From positions 1-6,837 of the forward strand of contig JAUYPN010000029.1 of NCBI GenBank assembly GCA_030695725.1: a stretch of DNA of 6,837 nt, given 5' to 3'. The stretch comes from Candidatus Omnitrophota bacterium. GTDB taxonomy: Bacteria; Omnitrophota; Gorgyraeia; 2-01-FULL-45-10. The position numbers and the translations under genes were made by a program. Below, piece after piece: positions 1-5,296 of this stretch (position 1 is its first letter; each line of letters opens with the position of its first letter). The notes beneath the pieces are model-generated. The model was not told where the DNA came from. It saw only the letters and a program-made list of their open reading frames with translations, and did not search any database.

Positions 1-86
1 CAGGCTCAGGGCCTGTCCTGAGTTCATCGAACCCTTCGACAAAAGCTCAGGGTTCGATCCTGAGCAATGTCGAAGGATCGAAGGAC
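1..86. repeat. Dispersed palindromic repeat (CCCTTCGAC / GCTCAGGGT family), copy 1, inside dnaE
   Basis: The segment is a string of nested inverted repeats. CTCAGG (5-10) pairs with CCTGAG (17-22), GAACCC (29-34) with GGGTTC (50-55), TTCGAC (35-40) with GTCGAA (69-74), GCTCAGG (45-51) with CCTGAGC (59-65), and TTCGATCC (53-60) with GGATCGAA (75-82). It shares ACCCTTCGAC, GCTCAGGGT, TGAGC and GTCGAA, in that order, with the second copy at 1040-1110, which marks it as a family rather than chance. The left end lies outside the window and the right end, near 85, is judged from where recognisable DnaE sequence resumes. In the dnaE frame it has no stop codon and encodes about 28 residues rich in Ser, Gly and Pro. 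There is no transposase; it looks like a short non-autonomous palindromic element. Confidence 0.8.
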
Positions 87-998
87 GGCAAGTTCAAATC
101 GATATACGATTTTACTGGAAAGGTGGATCCGAGGCTCGTCAACAGGAAAGTGATAGAGAGCCTTATAAAATGCGGAGCCATGGACTCTCTTAAACTTTTC
201 AGGTCCCAGCTTTCGGCGATGGTAGACAAGGCGCTTGAGGTGGCGGGGAATGTGCATAAAGACAGGCTAAACGGGCAGCTTTCCTTTTTTGAGAGCTTCG
301 AGGATCAGGAAAATTTCAAAAAGACATTTCAGGATATACCTAATATACCGGAATGGCCGGAGAACCAGCTTCTTACGTACGAAAAGGAGATGATAGGTTT
401 TTATGTGACCAAGCATCCTCTCGCCAGATTCGAAAAGATGCTTAACACGTATTCCACCTGCAATACGACCCGGCTTGAGAATATGCGCGATGGTGACGAA
501 GTGCTCATGGGAGGCATAATCTCCAAGGTCAAGTTCACGGTTACAAGAAGAACGAGCGAAAAGATGGCGATAATAACGCTTGAAGATTTGAGCGGCACCG
601 TGGAGGTGCTCGTATTTCCACAAACATTCTCAAAATCCGGGGGATTGGTCAAGCCCGATGCCATAGTCTTCGTCAAGGGCCGTATCAACCTGAGGGAGGA
701 GGCGCCCAAGATAGTGGCCAATGAGATCGTCACCTTAGACTCTGTTCGCGCCAAGTATACCAAGGCCATCACGGTGACCGTGGTTACCGCAGGCTTAGAG
801 AAGAACAGTCTTGAAAACCTCAAGAGGATATTTTCGCGCTATCCCGGCAGGATACCGGTTTACTTGAATTTCGTGAAACCTGACGGAAAACGCACCACAG
901 TCGTCACGGGAAGAGACCTTCTGGTAGAGCCTCATGAAGGACTGATCAAGGACATAGAAAAGATACTGGGTATAGACGTGGTGAGCTTTAAAGTATAA
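3..998 (+). CDS. dnaE: DNA polymerase III subunit alpha, C-terminal part (5' end outside window)
   Basis: Catalytic subunit of the replicative polymerase; only the last 331 residues are visible (first full codon at 3). After a repeat-encoded stretch, family sequence begins with GKFKSIYDF and VDPRLVNRKVIESLIKCGA (87-181), the helix-hairpin-helix end of the duplex-binding region. QLSFF (276-290) fits the internal beta-clamp-binding motif. EKEMIGFYVTKHPL (381-422) is the usual linker motif, an OB-fold follows (about 492-740, beginning GDEVLMGGIIS), and the C-terminal domain ends at TAA 996-998. The reading frame stays open to the window's first base, so the GTG at 123 is treated as an internal Val: it lies inside the conserved KVDPRLVN segment. 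The polymerase active site is not visible. Odd feature: the in-frame palindromic repeat at its left end. A promoter starts 3 nt after the stop, so the following genes need not depend on dnaE transcription. Confidence 0.93.
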   Translation, partial: GSGPVLSSSNPSTKAQGSILSNVEGSKDGKFKSIYDFTGKVDPRLVNRKVIESLIKCGAMDSLKLFRSQLSAMVDKALEVAGNVHKDRLNGQLSFFESFEDQENFKKTFQDIPNIPEWPENQLLTYEKEMIGFYVTKHPLARFEKMLNTYSTCNTTRLENMRDGDEVLMGGIISKVKFTVTRRTSEKMAIITLEDLSGTVEVLVFPQTFSKSGGLVKPDAIVFVKGRINLREEAPKIVANEIVTLDSVRAKYTKAITVTVVTAGLEKNSLENLKRIFSRYPGRIPVYLNFVKPDGKRTTVVTGRDLLVEPHEGLIKDIEKILGIDVVSFKV

Positions 999-1000
999 GA

Positions 1001-1029
1001 TTGACTTTTTTTCTAACTCCTTGTAAAAT
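1001..1029 (+). promoter_or_regulatory. Sigma70-type promoter for the downstream operon
   Basis: TTGACT (1001-1006) and TAAAAT (1024-1029) are separated by 17 bp, each one mismatch from the consensus hexamers. Transcription would start near 1035-1037. It lies right after the dnaE stop and before the tightly packed gene series 1107-6713, for which it is the only good promoter seen upstream. The predicted start is almost on the ATG at 1038, so a leaderless start there is possible, though the ATG at 1107 is preferred. Confidence 0.65.
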
Positions 1030-1039
1030 AAAGCGTTAT

Positions 1040-1110
1040 GACCCTTCGACGCGGCCAATATGCAAACAAAGGCCTTGCTCAGGGTCATGGTGAGCGGAGT
1101 CGAACCATGA
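1040..1110. repeat. Dispersed palindromic repeat, copy 2, with internal 26-bp insert, overlapping a gene start
   Basis: It shares ACCCTTCGAC (1041-1050), GCTCAGGGT (1077-1085), TGAGC (1091-1095) and GTCGAA (1099-1104) with copy 1. Inverted pairs visible are GACCC (1040-1044) with GGGTC (1082-1086), CGAC (1047-1050) with GTCG (1099-1102), and GCTC (1077-1080) with GAGC (1092-1095). The right arm reads GAGCGGAGTCG; its expected partner CGACTCCGCTC is interrupted, with the central TCC replaced by 26 nt (1051-1076) that include two GGCC palindromes. GGAG (1096-1099) followed 7 nt later by ATG (1107) gives a plausible ribosome binding site and start codon within the repeat. In an RNA starting near 1036 it would form most of the 5' leader. 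Confidence 0.75.
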
Positions 1111-1553
1111 TAGATAAAAAAACCGAATCGGATATAAAGACGGTAAAAAGTTTTCTCGAATTCTGGGTTAAATTTCATTCCATATATTCGGATATCATCT
1201 CCAGGGAGAACATTAGTTATGAAGATGAGCAGAAGTTTCTGGATACGAAAGGGATCATAAAAAACAAATATGAAGGACTAAAGGGCGGCCTTGAATTTAA
1301 ATATATGCCGCACGGGAGATTGACTGATCCGGTAAACGACATTTTGGGAATAGACAACGTAAGATTTGTGGCGGAAAAAAATCTGAAGAAGCTTCAGGGG
1401 GACTGGAAAGACTCCTACGTCTTCCTGAATAACATACTTGAGAGGCTGGGGAATAAGAAGAGGCGGCTCGATCAATTCAATCCTATGGCCGTGTTCATTA
1501 AAAAATTTTTTGAGGAGGGTATAACAAAAAAATTATGGGAGGTTTTAAAATGA
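1107..1553 (+). CDS. Hypothetical protein, 148 aa, first gene of the operon
   Basis: I do not recognise the family. The protein is highly charged, Lys/Glu/Asp rich, mostly helical by eye, with no signal peptide, membrane segment, Cys cluster or obvious catalytic motif, so probably cytoplasmic. An aromatic-rich helix near residues 16-29 (FLEFWVKFHSIYSD) and a basic patch GNKKRR at 115-120 are the most distinctive parts. ATG 1107 is chosen because GGAG lies 7 nt upstream; an in-frame ATG at 1038 would add 23 residues translated from the palindromic repeat and has no ribosome binding site. Its stop TGA (1551-1553) overlaps the ATG of the HU gene, so the two are probably translationally coupled. 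Being first in an operon with HU and tRNA synthetases suggests a housekeeping role, but no function can be assigned. That it is a real gene rests on the promoter, its length and the coupling. Confidence 0.72.
   Translation: MIDKKTESDIKTVKSFLEFWVKFHSIYSDIISRENISYEDEQKFLDTKGIIKNKYEGLKGGLEFKYMPHGRLTDPVNDILGIDNVRFVAEKNLKKLQGDWKDSYVFLNNILERLGNKKRRLDQFNPMAVFIKKFFEEGITKKLWEVLK
1537..1542 (+). promoter_or_regulatory. Ribosome binding site deciding the HU gene start
   Basis: GGGAGG lies 7 nt before ATG 1550, inside the last codons of the upstream gene. This favours 1550 over the in-frame ATG at 1535, which overlaps the site itself and whose nearest purine-rich stretch (GAGGAGGG, 1512-1519) is 15 nt away. 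Confidence 0.8.
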
Positions 1554-1825
1554 CGAAGAAGGATATAGTTATCAAGGTAGCCGAAGATACCGAATTGAAA
1601 CAGATAGATGTAAAGAGAGTAGTCCAGGGCGCCCTCGATAGTATCGTAGAGGCGCTCACTAAGGGTGAGACTGTGGAGCTGAGGAACTTCGGCATATTCA
1701 AGGTTAAATCTAGGAAGTCGAGGGTCGGCAGGAATCCTAAGACCGGAGTAACGGTTCCGATACCGGAGAAAAGGATAGCATCGTTTAAAGCCGGCATGGT
1801 GATGAAGAAGAGGGTAATGAAGTGA
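1550..1825 (+). CDS. HU/IHF family DNA-binding protein, 91 aa
   Basis: Small nucleoid-associated protein that binds and bends DNA as a dimer. The length is normal for the family (about 90-100). Residues 1-43 form the helical dimerisation part, starting MTKKDIVIKVAE. RNFGIF (45-50) begins the beta-sheet core, and GRNPKTG (60-66) is the DNA-binding arm signature including the Pro (63) that intercalates at kinks. FKAG (79-82) precedes the C-terminal helix. It is at least as IHF-like as HU-like (RNFGIF rather than GFGTF), and sequence alone does not decide whether it acts as a homodimer. The start is set by GGGAGG at 1537-1542 and overlaps the previous stop as ATGA; its own stop overlaps the hisS start as GTGA, so it is coupled on both sides. 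An abundant nucleoid protein sharing a message with two tRNA synthetases suggests growth-linked expression. Confidence 0.93.
   Translation: MTKKDIVIKVAEDTELKQIDVKRVVQGALDSIVEALTKGETVELRNFGIFKVKSRKSRVGRNPKTGVTVPIPEKRIASFKAGMVMKKRVMK
1809..1814 (+). promoter_or_regulatory. Ribosome binding site for the GTG start of hisS
   Basis: AGAGGG ends 7 nt before GTG 1822. It supports the non-ATG start, which also gives the standard N-terminus (IKAIRGTKDILP) and the 4-nt overlap with the HU stop. The nearby ATG at 1817 is in another frame. Confidence 0.75.
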
Positions 1826-3090
1826 TAAAGGCTATACGCGGGACGAAAGATATATTGCCCGGCGAATCCGGCATCTGGCAGGAAATAGAGAAGATCTCCC
1901 GCGACAATTTAAAATTATTCGGATATCAGGAGATACGCACGCCTGTGATAGAGGAGACCGCTCTCTTTGTGAAGAATATAGGCGAGGAGACCGATATAGT
2001 GACCAAAGAGATGTTCTCTTTCGTGGACAGAGGTGAAAGAAATATAAGCCTGAGGCCCGAAGGGACGGCTTCCATCATCCGCTCTTATATTGAAAATAAT
2101 CTCGACAAGACCTCGCAATTTCGAAAATTATACTACATAGGACCGATGTTCAGAGCCGAGAGACCGCAGGCGGGGCGCTTGAGGCAATTCCATCAGATAG
2201 GAGTTGAGGCCATAGGGTCACTTCATCCGGCTCTCGACGCGGAGGTGATAGCGCTATCAGCCAAACTGCTGGATGAGGCCGGCGTTAAAGGGTACAGGAT
2301 AAAACTGAACAATTTGGGGTGCAGAGAAGACAAGAAGAAGCTGTCAAAGATACTGAAAGAGATCTTCTCGAATAAGAAGGGCGAGCATCTTTGCGAAGAC
2401 TGTAAGAGAAGGATAAAGATGAATCCCTTGAGGGTGCTCGACTGTAAAAATGACGGCTGCCGGGAAGTTGTAAGAGATACATTCAAAGAAGCCGTATTCA
2501 TATGCGGCGAATGCAAAACTCACTTCGAAGAAGTCCTGAAGTTCATCGATATGCTCAACATAAAGTACGAGATAGACCCATATATCGTCCGCGGGCTCGA
2601 TTATTATACGAGGACCGTATTCGAGATCACGCACGGAGGACTGGGCTCTAAAGACGCAATAGGCGCCGGCGGCAGGTATGACAATCTTTCCTTAGATATG
2701 GGAGGGCCGGATGTAGGCGCGTGCGGTTTTGCCCTTGGGGTGGATAGGATGATGATGATTCTGGACAGAGATAAGAAATCGAACGGACCGGACATATTTA
2801 TCGCCGCCATAGGCGATGCGGCCTATGCAAAAGCATTCGGCATAATAAACGATTTAAGGAATAACGCAATTTCGTGCGAAATAGATTATGAAAAGAAGTC
2901 TCTGAAAGCTCAGATGAGGGAGGCGAACTCAGTGGGCGCCAAGTTTGTACTGATAATAGGCGAAGACGAGATCGTTAAAGGTGAGGCGGCTCTGCGCGAT
3001 ATGAAGACGAAAGAGCAGAGCAGTATTAAATTTGAAAATATTATAAAAGAGATTGCTTCGGCCCTCGCAATGACGAAGAGAGGATTGTAA
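1822..3090 (+). CDS. hisS: Histidine--tRNA ligase (HisRS), 422 aa
   Basis: Class II synthetase charging tRNA(His) with histidine in the cytoplasm; full length (family about 420-430). The N-terminus has the family RGTKDILP segment (6-13), then SLRPEGTAS (76-84). Motif 2 is the region IGPMFRAERPQAGRLRQFHQ (106-125). The histidine-specific HisA loop is VRGLDYYTRTVFE (256-268), GAGGRYD lies at 281-287, and motif 3 is ALGVDRMM (304-311). The anticodon-binding domain follows from about 325. The insertion domain holds six cysteines (191, 194, 208, 213, 228, 231), spaced CxxC, Cx4C, CxxC; metal binding is possible but not shown. The GTG start overlaps the HU stop. The last 13 residues (410-422) are largely encoded by what looks like a truncated dispersed repeat (3049-3075), so the native C-terminus may have been replaced or extended. 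hisS-aspS is a common bacterial pair. Confidence 0.97.
   Translation: MIKAIRGTKDILPGESGIWQEIEKISRDNLKLFGYQEIRTPVIEETALFVKNIGEETDIVTKEMFSFVDRGERNISLRPEGTASIIRSYIENNLDKTSQFRKLYYIGPMFRAERPQAGRLRQFHQIGVEAIGSLHPALDAEVIALSAKLLDEAGVKGYRIKLNNLGCREDKKKLSKILKEIFSNKKGEHLCEDCKRRIKMNPLRVLDCKNDGCREVVRDTFKEAVFICGECKTHFEEVLKFIDMLNIKYEIDPYIVRGLDYYTRTVFEITHGGLGSKDAIGAGGRYDNLSLDMGGPDVGACGFALGVDRMMMILDRDKKSNGPDIFIAAIGDAAYAKAFGIINDLRNNAISCEIDYEKKSLKAQMREANSVGAKFVLIIGEDEIVKGEAALRDMKTKEQSSIKFENIIKEIASALAMTKRGL
3049..3075. repeat. Truncated copy of a second repeat family (ATTGC...GCAATGACG) at the hisS 3' end
   Basis: GAGATTGCTTCG (3049-3060) followed by CCTCGCAATGACG (3063-3075) corresponds, on the reverse strand, to CGTCATTGCGAGG...CGAAGCAATCTC, a repeat core I recall as frequent in many bacterial genomes. 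ATTGC (3052-3056) and GCAAT (3067-3071) form the small inverted repeat. In the hisS frame it reads E-I-A-S-A-L-A-M-T (410-418). It ends just before the aspS Shine-Dalgarno (AGAGGA, 3079-3084). The family is not the CCCTTCGAC family. Only one short copy is visible here, so the call rests on recalled similarity. Confidence 0.5.
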
Positions 3091-4854
3091 ATGCTGCGGA
3101 CACATACTTGCTCGGAACTGAATGAGAAGGATATAGGTAAGGTGGTCAAATTATGCGGCTGGGTAGGGGGCCGAAGAGACCATGGCAGTCTCATATTCAT
3201 TGACCTGAGGGACGGATACGGACTGACTCAGATAATATTCGACCCAAAGACGCATCAGGCGGTACACAAAGAGGCCGAAGGCTTGCGTTCGGAGTTCGTT
3301 ATAAGAGTAGAGGGAAGTGTTGAATCAAGGCCTGAGGGCACGAACAACGATAAGCTTCCGACAGGCAAGATCGAGGTGAGGGCCCAGAAGTTAGAGATCC
3401 TAAATAAGTCTTTAACTCCTCCTTTTGAGATAACGGACGCGATCAATATTTCGGAAGAGGCAAGGCTGAAATACAGATACCTTGATATAAGGCGGCCGTC
3501 GATGCAGAAGGCCTTAAGGCTTCGTCATAAGGTGTGCAAGCTCGCCCGCGACTACTTTGACGAAAGGAATTTCGTAGAGGTGGAGACTCCGATACTTACA
3601 AAATCCACCCCCGAGGGTGCGCGCGATTATCTCGTGCCGTCGAGGGTGAATCCGGGAATGTTTTACGCTCTGCCTCAATCACCGCAGCTCTTCAAGCAGA
3701 TACTTATGGTCTCGTCGCTCGACAGGTATTTTCAGATAGCAAAATGTTTCCGCGACGAAGACCTGAGGGCCGACAGACAGCCCGAGTTCACACAATTCGA
3801 TATCGAGATGTCGTTCGTAACCGAAGAAGATATATACGAGATCTCCGAAGGCCTGATGAAGAAGGTGTTCAAAGGTGCCATAGGAGTAGACTTAAAGACC
3901 CCTTTTCCGAGATTAAAGTATTCCAAGGCCATGGCGAGGTTCGGCTGCGATAAGCCTGATACGAGATTCGGCCTCGAGCTCGTGGAGATAACGAACCTGG
4001 TAAAGAACTGCCAGTTCAAAATATTCCACGAGACAATAAAAAAAGGCGGCTTGTGTGTAGCGATAAACGCCAAAGGCTGCGGCGCATATTCGAGAGGGCA
4101 GATAGATGAGCTTGTGGAATTTGTCAAAGGCTACGGGGCGAAGGGGCTGGCAAATTTTAAAGTGGAAAAAGGCTCCCTCTCTTCCCAGATAGATAAATTC
4201 TTCACAAAAGAGGAGTTGTCGGCCATAAAAGAAATTATGTCCGGTGAGGACGGCGATATGATATTCATCGTCGCGGACGGTAAAAAAATAGCCTACGACT
4301 CCATGTCAAGTTTGAGGAAATTATTCGGAAAAAAACTGAACCTTATCGATGAGAAGAAGTTTGAATTCTTATGGATAGTGGACTTTCCGCTGTTTCAATA
4401 TAACGATGAAGAGAAGAGGTGGGAGTCGGAGCACCATCCCTTCACGTCCTGCCACCCGGACGACGTCGGGCTCCTGGAAAAGGGCAAGGACCTCGGATCC
4501 GTGCGCTCGAGATCTTACGATCTCGTTATAAACGGAACTGAGATAGGTTCCGGAAGCATAAGGATACATGACCGCAAGATGCAGGAGCTGATATTTAAAA
4601 CGATCGGGATAAGCGGCGAGGACGCGTTAACGAGGTTCGGATTCCTCCTCGACGCTTTCAAATACGGGGCCCCGCCGCACGGAGGCGTGGCATTCGGGCT
4701 CGACAGGCTCATGACATTCTTCACCGGGAGCGAATCGATAAGGGATGTCATAGCGTTCCCAAAGACGCAGAAGGCCTTCTGCCCCATGACGAGCGCCCCC
4801 TCGGCCATCGATGAAAAGCAGCTGAACGAGCTGAATATAAAATTAAAAAAGTAA
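3091..4854 (+). CDS. aspS: Aspartate--tRNA ligase, bacterial type, predicted non-discriminating (AspRS), 587 aa
   Basis: Class II synthetase charging tRNA(Asp); full bacterial length (E. coli 590) with the GAD insertion domain (about 290-410). The N-terminal anticodon-binding OB fold covers about 1-105. LPQSPQLFKQ (194-203) is the aspartate-site region, motif 2 is FRDEDLRADRQPEFTQFD (220-237), and motif 3 is AFGLDRL (534-540) followed by the conserved RDVIAFPKT (551-559). Position 31 is His (RRDHGS) and position 83 is Gly (PEGTN). Discriminating enzymes such as E. coli have Leu and Lys there, while His and Gly mark enzymes that also aspartylate tRNA(Asn). So it probably feeds the GatCAB transamidation route to Asn-tRNA(Asn); that gene set is not in this window. 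The ATG directly follows the hisS stop, with AGAGGA (3079-3084) 6 nt before it. Confidence 0.97.
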   Translation: MLRTHTCSELNEKDIGKVVKLCGWVGGRRDHGSLIFIDLRDGYGLTQIIFDPKTHQAVHKEAEGLRSEFVIRVEGSVESRPEGTNNDKLPTGKIEVRAQKLEILNKSLTPPFEITDAINISEEARLKYRYLDIRRPSMQKALRLRHKVCKLARDYFDERNFVEVETPILTKSTPEGARDYLVPSRVNPGMFYALPQSPQLFKQILMVSSLDRYFQIAKCFRDEDLRADRQPEFTQFDIEMSFVTEEDIYEISEGLMKKVFKGAIGVDLKTPFPRLKYSKAMARFGCDKPDTRFGLELVEITNLVKNCQFKIFHETIKKGGLCVAINAKGCGAYSRGQIDELVEFVKGYGAKGLANFKVEKGSLSSQIDKFFTKEELSAIKEIMSGEDGDMIFIVADGKKIAYDSMSSLRKLFGKKLNLIDEKKFEFLWIVDFPLFQYNDEEKRWESEHHPFTSCHPDDVGLLEKGKDLGSVRSRSYDLVINGTEIGSGSIRIHDRKMQELIFKTIGISGEDALTRFGFLLDAFKYGAPPHGGVAFGLDRLMTFFTGSESIRDVIAFPKTQKAFCPMTSAPSAIDEKQLNELNIKLKK

Positions 4855-4858
4855 AAGA

Positions 4859-5296
4859 ATGGGTATAACGGTCTCCAGCCTCAACAAGAAGCACAGGATC
4901 AACGAAAAGTTTGTTGGAGATATAGCCCGCAGCATTCTAAAGATCCTAAAAAAAGAAGACACTGAGCTTGAGATAGTCTTCTTGAGTGATACGGCAATAA
5001 GGCCCGTCAATAAAAAGTATAAGCACAGCGGCAGGGCTACGGACGTCTTAAGTTTCGATCTGGGTTCGTGCGGCCAGATATTGATATCGTCTGATATGGC
5101 CTTAAGGAACTCCCGCATCTTCAATACGCCGCTTGAAAAAGAACTGGTTCTGTATGTGATACACGGCATCCTCCACCTCTCGGGCTACGATGATGAGAAG
5201 CCAGGGCCCAGATCGAGAATGTTCAGGAAACAGGGCTCCATCATGGGGATATTATGCGCGAAAGCAAGATTGTCGAAAGTTTTAACGCGGCGATAG
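4859..5296 (+). CDS. ybeY: Endoribonuclease YbeY (rRNA maturation factor), 145 aa
   Basis: Metal-dependent RNase of the UPF0054 family involved in rRNA processing and ribosome quality control. The diagnostic parts are RATDVLSFD (59-67), GQILIS (72-77) and the metal site HGILHLSGYDD (102-112). The first two ligands, His102 and His106, are in place, but the third position, His in E. coli (HGTLHLLGYDH), is Asp112 here. Asp could still bind metal, and I recall Asp at this place in some other bacterial YbeY proteins, so this is not by itself evidence of inactivation. The domain core ends near residue 130 (MFRKQGSIM, 121-129). The last 14 or so residues lie within the overlap with the next gene and do not look conserved. 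The gene starts 4 nt after the aspS stop without a clear Shine-Dalgarno, so coupling to aspS translation is likely. Neighbourhood ybeY-dgkA-recO resembles the ybeY-dgkA-cdd-era-recO order of Bacillus. Confidence 0.93.
   Translation: MGITVSSLNKKHRINEKFVGDIARSILKILKKEDTELEIVFLSDTAIRPVNKKYKHSGRATDVLSFDLGSCGQILISSDMALRNSRIFNTPLEKELVLYVIHGILHLSGYDDEKPGPRSRMFRKQGSIMGILCAKARLSKVLTRR

Noticed and set aside
1..86. CRISPR array or transposon end
   Set aside because: There are no regularly spaced identical repeats, no transposase, and the palindromes are nested rather than direct repeats with spacers.
123..998. A separate 291-residue gene starting with GTG at 123
   Set aside because: The GTG is the Val inside the conserved DnaE segment KVDPRLVN, and DnaE-like residues (DGKFKSIYDFTG) are already encoded upstream in the same open frame.
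996..1010. Rho-independent terminator after dnaE, from the T-run at 1005-1012
   Set aside because: No inverted repeat precedes the T-run, which instead falls between the -35 and -10 elements of the promoter.
1535..1549. Earlier ATG for the HU gene at 1535
   Set aside because: It overlaps the GGGAGG that serves ATG 1550, adds five residues foreign to the family, and has no suitably spaced ribosome binding site.
1554..1821. T-box or other tRNA-sensing leader controlling hisS/aspS
   Set aside because: The space before hisS is fully taken by the HU gene, and there is no T-box core sequence or terminator hairpin.
3732..4127. Antisense 131-residue reading frame opposite aspS, and the other minus-strand frames over dnaE, hisS, dgkA and recO
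   Set aside because: They lie fully opposite conserved genes, have no recognisable domain, promoter or ribosome binding site, and their composition follows from the sense codons.
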